DNA of 17,788 nucleotides from Cyanobacteria bacterium UBA9971 (GTDB taxonomy: Bacteria; Cyanobacteriota; Vampirovibrionia; Gastranaerophilales; UBA9971), in contig DNRP01000137.1 in assembly GCA_003499955.1 (NCBI GenBank), forward strand, positions 1 through 17,788. The letters are read 5' to 3'. Made by a program: the position numbers and the translations under genes. Of the stretch, positions 7,197 to 14,819 are shown one piece after another (within the stretch, counting starts at the first letter, position 1; each line of letters starts with the position of its first letter). Below the pieces are notes generated by a model. The model was not told the origin of the DNA. It saw only the letters and a program-made list of their open reading frames with translations, and ran no database searches.

Positions 7197-8765
7197 ATGA
7201 ATCATAAAAATATTTTTAAAGTCGCATGGTTAATAGCAGTTATTACTATAGTCAGCAAAGTAGTCGGATTTGGACGCGATGTAGTAATAGCGCAAGCGTA
7301 TGGAGCTTCTATGGCAAGCGACGCTTATTTTTACGCTTATCAAGTTCCGGCTTTGACTTTAATATTGTTAGGAGGAGTTAGCGGTCCGTTTCATACGGTA
7401 ACTGTTTCAATATTTTCCAAAGAAGATATAACAGGAAAACCTTCAAGGGATGCAGAAAAAGCTTTAAATACCTTTTTAAACATTACAGGTATTGTATTTA
7501 CGTTGCTTACAATTCTGGTTTATTTTTTCTCTGATACCGTCGCAAAAGCAATAACAGCAGGTGGAAACGCACAGCTTCAAGCCATGGTTGCAGAGCAGTT
7601 AAGGGTTATGTCCCCGATAATTTTTATAGGCGGAGTTGTGGGAATTTTGTACGGGATATCAAATGTTTATAACAGATTTTTATTAACAACTTTAAGCCCT
7701 ACTATGGCAAGTTTTGCAATAATAGTTGCGATATGGGGGTTTGGAAGCGATAATACAGGTTTAATTCTGGCATGGGCAACTCTTGCGGGCGCTGTTCTTC
7801 AACTTTTAATTCAGCTTCCCGCTTATTTTCAGGTCGGTTTTAAATATTTGCCTGATTTTGATATAAAAATGGATAAAATTAAAAAAATTGGTGAAATTAT
7901 TTTTCCTGCTGTAGTTGGCTGTACGATAGGACAGCTTAATATCTATGTGGATATGTTTTTTGCTTCGCAATTGGCAGAAGGAAGTTGGTCAGCAATAAGT
8001 TACGCTAATAAAATTTTCCAATTCCCTGTGGGAATTATAATGACGGCAATGTTAGTTCCTTTATTCCCTGTTTTTTCTAATCTGGTAGGAAAAAATGACT
8101 GGGATTCCCTGCGATTTTACTTTCATAAGGGCTTAAGTTCGTTATGGTTTCTTGCTTTTCCTGTTTTTTCAATAATATTTGTATTTTCTCAAGATGCAAT
8201 AACACTCCTGTTCCAGAGAGGAAAATTTGATGCGGGCGACACTGTTATGGTAACCCAGGCTTTGATTTTTCTTTCCTTTGCAATATTCCCTTATGTGGCG
8301 CGAGATCTTTTAACAAGAATATTTTATGCCTTTGATGATACCAAAACGCCGTTTTTGATAGCGGCAATGTCAATATTTACAAAAGCTGTAATGAATTATT
8401 TTTTAGTGAAGCCTTTTGGATTAGCGGGAATCACGCTTTCGACAGCGGCAATGGCAGGAATAAACTTAGTATGGCTGGCGTTTTTAATAAGAAAGAAAGT
8501 TAATCTTGATTTTAAACGCATAAGAACGCCTCTTTTAAAAATCACGGCAGCAGCACTCGTAATGACTGCTGTAGCTTTTGGTTCAAACTTATTGCTACAT
8601 CAAATACTGGGAGAAAGCCGTATTTTCTTGTTAATAAACGTTTTAACAAGCGGAATTCTTGCTATGATTGCGTATTTTATAATGACTCTTATATTAAAAT
8701 TAGATATAGCAGAACAATTATTATATAAAATAAAAGCAAAAATTTTTAAAATAATTAATCATTAA
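7197..8765 (+). CDS. murJ: Lipid II flippase MurJ (MviN family)
   Basis: This 522-residue polytopic membrane protein has roughly 14 hydrophobic segments spread along its length, matching the MurJ/MOP exporter fold that flips lipid II across the inner membrane during peptidoglycan synthesis. The N terminus VVGFGRDVVIAQAYGASMASDA is characteristic. R27 in GFGRD corresponds to an essential Arg of the central cavity in E. coli MurJ. Later segments include FPAVVGCTIGQLNIYVDMFFA, LLFQRGKFD (signature of the second half) and ARDLLTRIFYAFDDTKTP. Length and order are normal. The start ATG has only a weak AAGGG about 15 nt upstream. The gene converges with the sugar transferase at 8772, the stop codons being 6 bp apart, with no terminator hairpin between them. 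In such loci a Wzx-type flippase is the alternative, but the motifs favour MurJ. Confidence 0.94.
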   Translation: MNHKNIFKVAWLIAVITIVSKVVGFGRDVVIAQAYGASMASDAYFYAYQVPALTLILLGGVSGPFHTVTVSIFSKEDITGKPSRDAEKALNTFLNITGIVFTLLTILVYFFSDTVAKAITAGGNAQLQAMVAEQLRVMSPIIFIGGVVGILYGISNVYNRFLLTTLSPTMASFAIIVAIWGFGSDNTGLILAWATLAGAVLQLLIQLPAYFQVGFKYLPDFDIKMDKIKKIGEIIFPAVVGCTIGQLNIYVDMFFASQLAEGSWSAISYANKIFQFPVGIIMTAMLVPLFPVFSNLVGKNDWDSLRFYFHKGLSSLWFLAFPVFSIIFVFSQDAITLLFQRGKFDAGDTVMVTQALIFLSFAIFPYVARDLLTRIFYAFDDTKTPFLIAAMSIFTKAVMNYFLVKPFGLAGITLSTAAMAGINLVWLAFLIRKKVNLDFKRIRTPLLKITAAALVMTAVAFGSNLLLHQILGESRIFLLINVLTSGILAMIAYFIMTLILKLDIAEQLLYKIKAKIFKIINH

Positions 8766-8771
8766 AGTAAA

Positions 8772-9473
8772 TTAAGCGGCGCCATTGCCATTAAGTACAA
8801 CAGGAATTGTTTTTAAAATTATTTTTATATCCATTAGGATATTCCAGTTTTTAATGTATTTATAATCAAGATTAACGACCGCATCAAAATCTTTAATATT
8901 TGCTCTGCCGCTGACTTGCCACATTCCCGTCAAGCCGGGAATTGTTTCAAATCTGACATAATGCCATGCTTTATATGCTTCCAGTTCTCGTAAAAGAGGC
9001 GGTCTTGGACCAACAAGACTCATTTCACCTTTTAACACGTTGAATAATTGAGGCAATTCATCAAGACTATATCTTCTGATAAATTTCCCTACTTTTGTAA
9101 TTCGGGGATCATTAAACGCTTTGAACATTATAGGATTTGTTTGATTATGCTCTTTCACCTGTTCAAATTTTTCTTCAGCATCAATAACCATACTTCTGAA
9201 TTTATACATATAAAATTCTTTTTTATTTAATCCCACTCTTTTTTGTTTAAAAACAGCAGATCCGCCAGAGTCTATTTTTATTAAAAATATTAGGAATAAA
9301 AACAATGGAGATAAAACAAAAATAGCCATTAAGCTTAATATAACATCCATTACCCTTTTTATTTTCCACTGAAAAGGTTTTTTTCGGCTTAAAGGCAGTT
9401 CGTTCATATACATTAAATCAGTATTAATGTTTAATATCTTAATACTTTGTTGGTTTAAACCAGCAAGCGCCAT
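8772..9473 (-). CDS. Polyprenyl-phosphate sugar-1-phosphate transferase (bacterial sugar transferase, small PGT)
   Basis: This 233-residue monotopic phosphoglycosyltransferase transfers a sugar-1-phosphate from a UDP-sugar to undecaprenyl phosphate, the first membrane step of exopolysaccharide or O-glycan assembly. Residues 1-36 are a soluble extension. KRVMD (39-43) leads into the re-entrant hydrophobic helix (44-66). KFRSM (91-95), RYSLDELPQLFNVLKGEMSL (134-153) with the catalytic Asp-Glu pair D138-E139, VGPRPP (154-159), PGLTGMWQVSGR (179-190) and LDYKYIKNW (202-210) follow. All catalytic motifs are intact. It lacks the four N-terminal membrane helices of WbaP/WcaJ, so it resembles PglC with an added soluble N terminus. 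GGAG lies 13 nt before the ATG; M21 or M23 is a possible alternative start. It is probably the initiating enzyme for the glycan locus downstream. Confidence 0.94.
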   Translation of the reverse strand: MALAGLNQQSIKILNINTDLMYMNELPLSRKKPFQWKIKRVMDVILSLMAIFVLSPLFLFLIFLIKIDSGGSAVFKQKRVGLNKKEFYMYKFRSMVIDAEEKFEQVKEHNQTNPIMFKAFNDPRITKVGKFIRRYSLDELPQLFNVLKGEMSLVGPRPPLLRELEAYKAWHYVRFETIPGLTGMWQVSGRANIKDFDAVVNLDYKYIKNWNILMDIKIILKTIPVVLNGNGAA

Positions 9474-9605
9474 ATTTTTGCCATTACTCCAAATTATTAT
9501 ATATAACTATATTTTGATGAAAATTATAATTCTAATCAATACTACATAAATAATAATATTAAGATTATAGAAAAAATGCAAATATTTAAATTTTTCATTT
9601 GTATG

Positions 9606-9635
9606 AAGGATTTTTACAGAAAGTAAAAAATCCTT
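9606..9635. terminator. Hairpin with terminator-like T-run
   Basis: AAGGATTTTT (9606-9615) and AAAAATCCTT (9626-9635) pair perfectly over 10 bp with a 10-nt loop, and TTT closes or follows the stem on the plus strand. No annotated gene ends just upstream on either strand, so it would have to end an unannotated short transcript or act as a leader structure. The stem is A/T-rich and only moderately stable. Confidence 0.4.
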
Positions 9636-9660
9636 TTACTAAAGATTTAATCGGGTAAAT

Positions 9661-9698
9661 AAATTACATTTTATGCAGGTCAGTACAAAATGTAATTT
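9661..9698. repeat. 12-bp inverted repeat hairpin followed by T-tract
   Basis: AAATTACATTTT (9661-9672) and AAAATGTAATTT (9687-9698) are perfect complements with a 14-nt loop, and the plus strand continues with TT. It is the second hairpin within 60 bp. Possible roles are a terminator for a short plus-strand RNA or a protein-binding palindrome; the sequence does not decide. Confidence 0.45.
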
Positions 9699-9734
9699 TT
9701 CTTAACAAAGAAGACATCTTTCATTTTTTAAATA

Positions 9735-9772
9735 TATTAATATATTTATTATGTATTAATATATTTATTATG
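9735..9772 (+). repeat. Two perfect tandem copies of a 19-bp A/T-only-but-one unit
   Basis: TATTAATATATTTATTATG occurs at 9735-9753 and again, identical, at 9754-9772. It lies 54 bp before the TTG start of the MerR-like gene, at promoter/operator distance, and each unit contains TATTAT words that could serve as -10 elements. It could be a tandem binding site for the regulator itself; that role is inferred. Confidence 0.7.
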
Positions 9773-9825
9773 CTTTACTTCGGGAGCAAGAAAAAATAAA
9801 CTTTTTTTCAGGGAGTTATTTAAAT

Positions 9826-10614
9826 TTGTCTATTACAATTGATGTTTTATCTGAAATACTTGAAGTTAATTCCAATACAATAATAAATTGGGAATTAAGT
9901 CTTGGCTTAGACATAAAAACAAATAATTCAGGGGCTAAAATATATTCAGAGGAACTGGTTACATTTTTTAAAAAAGTTAAATCTTTAATTTTAAATGGCT
10001 ATACTCTTTCGTCAGTAAAAGATTTATTGACTTTGGAAGTTAAATATCATAATAATATTCAAGAAGAACCACAAAAGACTTACACAGACGAGTATAAAAA
10101 TATTGCTAAAGAAAAAACATTCAACAACTTTAATGAAAGTTCTGTAGTTCTCATTAATGACGATAAGCCTGATTCTGTTCAACAAATTAACAAAAATTTT
10201 TATGAAACAGAAAAATTTACAGATTCTGATTTGAAATATACAAAAGAAAAGAAGAATAATGATGGCGGCGAAAATTTCATTAATGCCGTTAAAGAAAACG
10301 GGACAGAGAGCTTAAACCAGACAGATATGGTAAGTTTCTTCGAAGTTCTTTTAAAAGAACTTAAATCGTATACAGACAGAACAATAGAAGCGGAAAAAAA
10401 AATATTCCTGCTGGAGGATTATGAACGCAGGGTAAAAGAAGAATATTTTGAAATTAAATCCGAAGTAAAACAGCTACAAGTTCAGTTAGAAGACAAAAAT
10501 CAAAAATTAAGAGAGTTTGAAGAACAGAAGAAAAGACTAAACCTGATGGAAGTTCAACTAAAAATAATGCAGTTATCAAATGCTAAAAAGAAATTCTGGG
10601 AATTCTGGAAGTAA
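9826..10614 (+). CDS. MerR-like helix-turn-helix protein with long coiled coil (RacA-like architecture)
   Basis: This 262-residue protein starts at TTG (9826), supported by AGGGAG 10 nt upstream. Residues 1-70 resemble a MerR-type winged helix: VLSEILEVNSNTIINWE (7-23) as the HTH, then IYSEELVTFFKKVKSLILNG and YTLSSVKDLL. Residues 75-165 are polar, low in hydrophobics and probably disordered. Residues 170-245 are highly charged with a heptad pattern, a coiled coil for dimerisation. The tail KKKFWEFWK (254-262) is basic-aromatic and could touch membrane. This order of HTH, linker, coiled coil and aromatic end resembles RacA-like chromosome- or plasmid-anchoring proteins more than classical effector-binding MerR regulators. 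It precedes the export operon, so transcriptional control of that operon is also possible. No effector domain is visible. Confidence 0.72.
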   Translation: MSITIDVLSEILEVNSNTIINWELSLGLDIKTNNSGAKIYSEELVTFFKKVKSLILNGYTLSSVKDLLTLEVKYHNNIQEEPQKTYTDEYKNIAKEKTFNNFNESSVVLINDDKPDSVQQINKNFYETEKFTDSDLKYTKEKKNNDGGENFINAVKENGTESLNQTDMVSFFEVLLKELKSYTDRTIEAEKKIFLLEDYERRVKEEYFEIKSEVKQLQVQLEDKNQKLREFEEQKKRLNLMEVQLKIMQLSNAKKKFWEFWK

Positions 10615-10645
10615 TAAATTCTTATATAAATATTTCTTAATGTTT

Positions 10646-10674
10646 TTGACAAATTCGTTTTATAAATTTAAATT
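10646..10674 (+). promoter_or_regulatory. Sigma-70-type promoter of the polysaccharide export operon
   Basis: An exact TTGACA (10646-10651) is followed after 17 nt by TAAATT (10669-10674), a 4/6 match to the -10 consensus. Transcription would begin near 10681, giving a leader of about 33-54 nt before the export gene. It sits in the 99-bp gap after the MerR-like gene, so the export genes can be transcribed separately from it. Confidence 0.55.
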
Positions 10675-10713
10675 AAAGATGATAAACTTAATTTAATCAG
10701 TTTTTAGTGTTAA

Positions 10714-11871
10714 GTGATTTTATCGTGTAATAAAGTGAAAAAATATATAGCATTAATTTTTATTTATTTATATATGTCGATGCCGATGGCTTTTGCTGAA
10801 AATATCAGTGATTATAAAGCAAAGATTCCCGCAAAGAATATAATAAAATCCCGACTGGAGTTTAATTCAAATAATTATTCCAGAAGTTATGTGTTGGGAC
10901 CAAATGATGTTATCAGTATTTTTGTTTATGATTCTGAAGAATTTAATCAGGAAAATATTCGGATTCAACCTAACGGAAATATTATTATTATGCCTCTGGG
11001 ACAAATTAAAGCAGCGGGAACAACCATAGAAGATTTGCATATACAACTTGTTAATAAATACAAAAAATACCTTAAAGATCCTAATGTAACTATTCGATTA
11101 GACAAAACAAGACCTTTTGTTGTTTATGTTACCGGTGCGGTTTTAAATCCCGGCAGTTATGAAATAAGCACTGATACGACAGATAATCAAAATTCAAACG
11201 CTATAAAATCAGAAGTTATGCTGGAAAGAAAATCACCGTTGCTCTCTAATATTTTGGTTGCGGCAGGAGGTATTCAGTTTGATTCTGATCTTGAGCATGT
11301 AAAAATCACAAATTCTTTTGATAATAGCGAATTCAATGTTAATTTAATGGACATACTGGAAAAAGGTGATGCGGGTCAGGATATTTATTTAATGGCGGGA
11401 GATACGGTTTATATTCCTAAATTACCTACACCGCTTGCAGTAAGTGAAGAAAAATACAAAAAATACGCAACTGCTACGTTTTCTCCCAAAATTGTTCCGA
11501 TTAAAGTCTATGGTTATGTTAATAAACCCGGTTTAATAAAACTGGACAGCTCTGCCTCAATAACTTTAAATTCTGCAATTACAGCAGCAGGCGGTTATCT
11601 TACAGATTCTGCCTATGCGCCTAAAAAAATATTTATAAGCAGAGCGGATATTTCCGGCAAACTTGTAACAAGAGTTGTTAATCCGATGAGCAATGATGTA
11701 ACTTTGATGCCTAACGATATAGTTTATGTACCCGAAAAACCCAGACCTCTTGTTGGTAAAAGTTTCGATTATATGATGAGAGTGTTAAATCCGGTAAATA
11801 CATTTGCTAATACATATAATAATTGGGCTCTTATGTATAATCCACACAGATATCAGGTTATAGGAAAGTAA
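10714..11871 (+). CDS. Polysaccharide export protein (OPX/Wza family, Poly_export + SLBB)
   Basis: This protein of 385 residues counted from GTG 10714 has an alternative GTG at 10735 that would give MKKYIALIFIYLYMSMPMAFA, a more conventional signal peptide; neither start has a strong SD. After the signal sequence, YVLGPNDVISIFVYD starts the Poly_export domain, with IQPNGNIIIMPLGQIKAAG and IQLVNKYKKYLKDPNVTI. SLBB-like segments follow: FVVYVTGAVLNPGSYEI and PIKVYGYVNKPGLIKL, each leading to an AAGG turn. These proteins form the periplasmic/outer-membrane channel for capsule or EPS. No lipobox Cys follows the signal peptide, unlike classical Wza, and I see no clear C-terminal amphipathic barrel helix, so a separate outer-membrane partner may be needed. 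The Wzc-type gene begins 13 bp downstream. Confidence 0.92.
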   Translation: MILSCNKVKKYIALIFIYLYMSMPMAFAENISDYKAKIPAKNIIKSRLEFNSNNYSRSYVLGPNDVISIFVYDSEEFNQENIRIQPNGNIIIMPLGQIKAAGTTIEDLHIQLVNKYKKYLKDPNVTIRLDKTRPFVVYVTGAVLNPGSYEISTDTTDNQNSNAIKSEVMLERKSPLLSNILVAAGGIQFDSDLEHVKITNSFDNSEFNVNLMDILEKGDAGQDIYLMAGDTVYIPKLPTPLAVSEEKYKKYATATFSPKIVPIKVYGYVNKPGLIKLDSSASITLNSAITAAGGYLTDSAYAPKKIFISRADISGKLVTRVVNPMSNDVTLMPNDIVYVPEKPRPLVGKSFDYMMRVLNPVNTFANTYNNWALMYNPHRYQVIGK

Positions 11872-11884
11872 AAACAGCAATAAA

Positions 11885-14044
11885 ATGGATATTAATAATA
11901 TTAATAAAAATAGATATTTTCGTAATTTTGTCAGGGATAAAAGGCTGATTTTTACTGTTATATTGATTGTCTTGATGTGGTCACTTGTCTATCTGGCAAT
12001 TTTTTATAAACCGTCTTATAAATCAACTGCGAAAATCTGGATAAAAGACCTTGCTACCGATGAATTTGTCGCTAATTTAAGTGAGGAAAGTCAATTAACT
12101 CCACTAACCGCTGCGGGGAATCCACTTCTTACCCAGATAGAAATTTTAAAATCAGGTCAGTTAAAAGATTTTATATCTAAGCAAATAAAGAAAAGCGGCG
12201 CAAAAAAAGATAAATCTATAAATGTTGATAAAATTATCGACGTAAAAAACAAACCGGGTACTGACATATTAAACATAACTTTTACATGGGATAACCCTAA
12301 AGAGGCTCAAATTTTACTAAACTCTGTTTTAGAAGAGTATGACAATATTAATCTTCTTATAAATAAAAAAATCAGGACGGCAAGACGTAAATATATTGAA
12401 TTAAATCTCTCTCAGATTGATAAAAAATTATACGAAATAAGAGACAAACTTAAAAAGTTTAAATCTACAAATTTAGCCATAAATATAGATGAAGAATCTA
12501 TCAAGCTTGTTGATCAAAAAATTAATACTTCATCAAAGTTGGAAGACCTTGACGCAAGTATAAATAATACCGCATCATCTGTTGCAGAGATGGAAGACAA
12601 ATTAACACTTAAATCATCCGAAGCTATTAATGCTGTTGCGTTGGGATCAGGCAATCAAACACTGATGAAATTAAGAGGGGATTTGAATACGGCTATGCAA
12701 CAGTATGAATTTGATTCTTCCAAGCTTGCCGATACAAATCCAAAAATGATAGCCCAAAAAAATAAAATTACGGCTATAAACGCGCAAATAAAAGACCAGA
12801 TAAAACTTAGCCTGGGAAAATATGCTAAAAATAAAGGGATTAATATATTTGATCCTGTTAGAGAAAAGCTTGTTGAGAATCTTGTAACAAATCAAACTAA
12901 GCTTATAGGCTTGCAGGCTGAAAAATTATCAATTAACAATACTATTGATAAAATTAATACAGAACAGTCTAAAATTCCTCAAAAGAAATTTACCCTTGAT
13001 ACTCTTGAGCAGGAAGAACGGACTTTAAGCAAAGCTTATGACCAGCTTAGAGAAAAACAAATTGAAGCAAGAATAAAAGAAGCTGAAGCTGTAAGTAATG
13101 TTGTTGTAATAGATCCTCCAAGCGCCCCGATAGGTATTTCTTTTCCCGCGCCTATGCAGGTGTTTCTAATCGCCTTTATTCTCGGTTGTTTCTTCGGATT
13201 CACCGTTTCAATATTAAAAACTTTAATTGAAGATGTTTGTGATGATATTGAATCAATAGAAGAAATTACCGGAGCATCAATAATTGGGACAATTCCATGG
13301 CTTAAACATTTGATTCTAAACGACCAGTACCAATTTATACATGGAATTGCTTACAATAATATTGTTTCTAACCTTATGATAAAGTGTTATAAAAATAATA
13401 TTAAAGTTTTAACCTTTACTTCATCATCACTAAAAAAACCTCAGTCATCTATTTTGTATTATCTGGCATGCAGATTTAAAAAATTGGGTCATTCAGTCGC
13501 AGTTATTGATAGTGACTTTAGAATCCCGACTTTGCTGGAAGATGCTTTAGTTGACCATAAAGTGAAAATTAATTTGTCTGATCTTATAGTATCTCTAGAA
13601 ACAAAGATGAGAAAGACAAAAGCAGTCGCCCCTCAAGATGTTTTGAGCGCTTTAGTTGAGGATGAAAAGGGTATAATGCATCTTGGCAACAAAGAAATGA
13701 TCTTTGAACCGTATGAATTTTTTGGCTCTTCTTCGTTTGAAGCTATTGTTGGAATTTTAAAGAATGAATTTGATTGGGTGTTGATTGATACAGGCGCTGC
13801 TCATATTACACCTGAATTTTTAATTATTTCCAGACTTTCTGACGGGGTTATTTTATTTGTAAATAAAACCATTACTTATACAATACTGAAAAATATTTCA
13901 AAAACCCTTAAAAATGCCGGCATACCAATTGTAGGAACTATTGTCAGAGAATCCGGGTCAAGATTAGAGAGCGAATATGAAAAATATTTAAGGCATCAGG
14001 AAGATCAAATTATTAACGAATCCGAATTTGAAGCGCTAACTTAA
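11885..14044 (+). CDS. Wzc/GumC-type chain-length protein with degenerate BY-kinase domain
   Basis: This inner-membrane polysaccharide co-polymerase of 719 residues works with the OPX protein in chain-length control and export. Helix 1 spans about 21-41; YKSTAKIWI begins the Wzz domain; a long helical region with coiled coils follows; helix 2, near 422-443, is preceded by the usual Pro-rich PSAPIGISFPAP. The cytoplasmic domain resembles BY-kinases: GASIIGTIPWL, then the Walker A region TSSSLKKPQSS (512-522), the Walker A' strand VAVIDSDFRIP (538-548), and Walker B FDWVLIDTG (629-637). Walker A lacks the Gly-Lys-Ser/Thr that binds ATP phosphates, and the C-terminal Tyr cluster is missing (the tail has only two Tyr, in YEKYLRHQ). 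It therefore probably does not autophosphorylate. The reading frame is intact, so it looks like an evolved scaffold, not a broken gene. Confidence 0.88.
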   Translation: MDINNINKNRYFRNFVRDKRLIFTVILIVLMWSLVYLAIFYKPSYKSTAKIWIKDLATDEFVANLSEESQLTPLTAAGNPLLTQIEILKSGQLKDFISKQIKKSGAKKDKSINVDKIIDVKNKPGTDILNITFTWDNPKEAQILLNSVLEEYDNINLLINKKIRTARRKYIELNLSQIDKKLYEIRDKLKKFKSTNLAINIDEESIKLVDQKINTSSKLEDLDASINNTASSVAEMEDKLTLKSSEAINAVALGSGNQTLMKLRGDLNTAMQQYEFDSSKLADTNPKMIAQKNKITAINAQIKDQIKLSLGKYAKNKGINIFDPVREKLVENLVTNQTKLIGLQAEKLSINNTIDKINTEQSKIPQKKFTLDTLEQEERTLSKAYDQLREKQIEARIKEAEAVSNVVVIDPPSAPIGISFPAPMQVFLIAFILGCFFGFTVSILKTLIEDVCDDIESIEEITGASIIGTIPWLKHLILNDQYQFIHGIAYNNIVSNLMIKCYKNNIKVLTFTSSSLKKPQSSILYYLACRFKKLGHSVAVIDSDFRIPTLLEDALVDHKVKINLSDLIVSLETKMRKTKAVAPQDVLSALVEDEKGIMHLGNKEMIFEPYEFFGSSSFEAIVGILKNEFDWVLIDTGAAHITPEFLIISRLSDGVILFVNKTITYTILKNISKTLKNAGIPIVGTIVRESGSRLESEYEKYLRHQEDQIINESEFEALT

Positions 14045-14107
14045 AGTCTGGATTATCTTTGCATAAATCTGGCTTATCCCTGCATAAGTCTGGACTATCT
14101 CCGCATA
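14045..14107 (+). repeat. Three tandem copies of a 21-bp unit just after the Wzc-like stop codon
   Basis: The units are 14045-14065, 14066-14086 and 14087-14107, with pattern A(G/A)TCTGG..TATC....GCATA; a decayed fourth unit follows at 14108-14128. The first unit starts on the base after TAA. In the same frame it would read seven-residue units SLDYLCI, NLAYPCI, SLDYLRI, NLFYLSM, and the frame stays open to about 14167. It is not a CRISPR array: there are no spacers. Possible roles are a decayed coding end, a protein-binding array or replication-slippage DNA. Confidence 0.75.
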
Positions 14108-14262
14108 AATTTATTTTATCTTTCAATGTTTACAAAGGGTTTAATTATAAGAAAATTGCTAACTAATTAAACTATTTTAACTGTTTTTTCGAGGAATAAG
14201 AGAGTTTTTGCCGCATGGTATTCTGTGGCTAGTTATTATTATATCTTTTGAAAGGTCTTTTT

Positions 14263-14559
14263 ATGTTTTTTGCTCAAATTACATCAACGATTAACAGGGA
14301 TTTAGTTGCTTCGTTTTCTCATAATGATTTTCCGGGGGTTACAACAATTCAAATAAATTTAAATACTCCCTCTAAAGATTTGTATGTAGCCAATCTTGGG
14401 AATCAAAGCTTAGATCTAATTATAAATGGTGATGCTGACAACCCTGTTGAAGTTTTAAGCGGTACAGAAGAACAAATCCCTTTTCATGTCAGTTTAATAA
14501 CTACTGTTCAGATAAACGGTTATGAAGGACATCAATTTAAAGCAAAGGCGGTAGCATGA
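14263..14559 (+). CDS. Small protein of unknown function, first gene of the fibre-like cassette
   Basis: This 98-residue protein starts at ATG 14263, supported by GAAAGG 7 nt upstream; an in-frame TTG at 14248 has no such site. The sequence alternates hydrophobic and polar residues (TTIQINLNT, KDLYVANLG, SLDLIINGD, LITTVQING), indicating a beta-strand-rich small domain. There is no signal peptide, transmembrane helix or Cys. Its stop overlaps the next start by 4 bases (ATGA), so it is translationally coupled to the 87-residue gene and then to the tail-fibre-like gene. Small beta proteins encoded before fibres are often virion or fibre-assembly components; that role is inferred from context only. 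I do not recognise the family. Confidence 0.7.
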   Translation: MFFAQITSTINRDLVASFSHNDFPGVTTIQINLNTPSKDLYVANLGNQSLDLIINGDADNPVEVLSGTEEQIPFHVSLITTVQINGYEGHQFKAKAVA

Positions 14560-14819
14560 AAAAACTTTTAGCGAAAATATTCATAAATAAAAATAAAATT
14601 ATTCAATTATTTAAAAATGCGGAAGATTTATACAGAATAGGAAAAGGGGCTAATAAAAAAGATTTTGTTTTAAATAATTTATTTATTCCTGAATGGCTTA
14701 AACCTGAAATATATAACTTAATTCAGTCTGTTTTTGAAGAAAACCACACTTTGATAAATTATCGAACAATGAAAGACGCTAGAACGATGGGAAGGTTTTT
14801 AAATGCTAAAAATCATTAA
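14556..14819 (+). CDS. Small helical protein of unknown function, second gene of the fibre-like cassette
   Basis: This 87-residue basic protein begins MKKLLAKIFINKNKIIQLFK and is mostly helix-forming (LFKNAEDLYRIG, EIYNLIQSVFEEN). The segment NNLFIPEWLKPEIYN is the most distinctive. No signal peptide, membrane helix or catalytic motif is seen. It overlaps the upstream gene by ATGA and overlaps the downstream fibre-like gene by 17 bp, so all three should be made in coupled amounts. It may be an assembly factor or capsid/tail-linked protein for the fibre, but this is inference from position. I do not recognise the family. Confidence 0.65.
   Translation: MKKLLAKIFINKNKIIQLFKNAEDLYRIGKGANKKDFVLNNLFIPEWLKPEIYNLIQSVFEENHTLINYRTMKDARTMGRFLNAKNH

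Larger units (their letters stand above)
9474..9825. other. 352-bp A/T-rich divergent intergenic region
   Basis: It lies between the minus-strand sugar transferase and the plus-strand MerR-like gene. It contains TATAAT-like words on the reverse strand (9496-9501 and 9523-9528, and TTGATT at 9539-9534) that could serve the sugar transferase. It also holds two hairpins (9606-9635 and 9661-9698) and a 19-bp tandem repeat (9735-9772) before the regulator. No convincing open reading frame was seen. A small RNA ending at one of the hairpins cannot be excluded. Confidence 0.6.

Noticed and set aside
7197..8765. Wzx-type O-antigen flippase
   Set aside because: The GFGRD N terminus, FQRGKFD and the RIFYAFDDTKTP segment are MurJ signatures, and the gene pairs with a peptidoglycan-acting neighbour.
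14045..14128. CRISPR array
   Set aside because: The 21-bp units are directly adjacent with no spacers, are too few and diverge at several positions; no cas gene is present.
14210..14229. Riboswitch upstream of the fibre cassette
   Set aside because: A 6-bp stem (GCCGCA/TGTGGC) with an 8-nt loop is present, but it matches no riboswitch class I know and is too small to claim.
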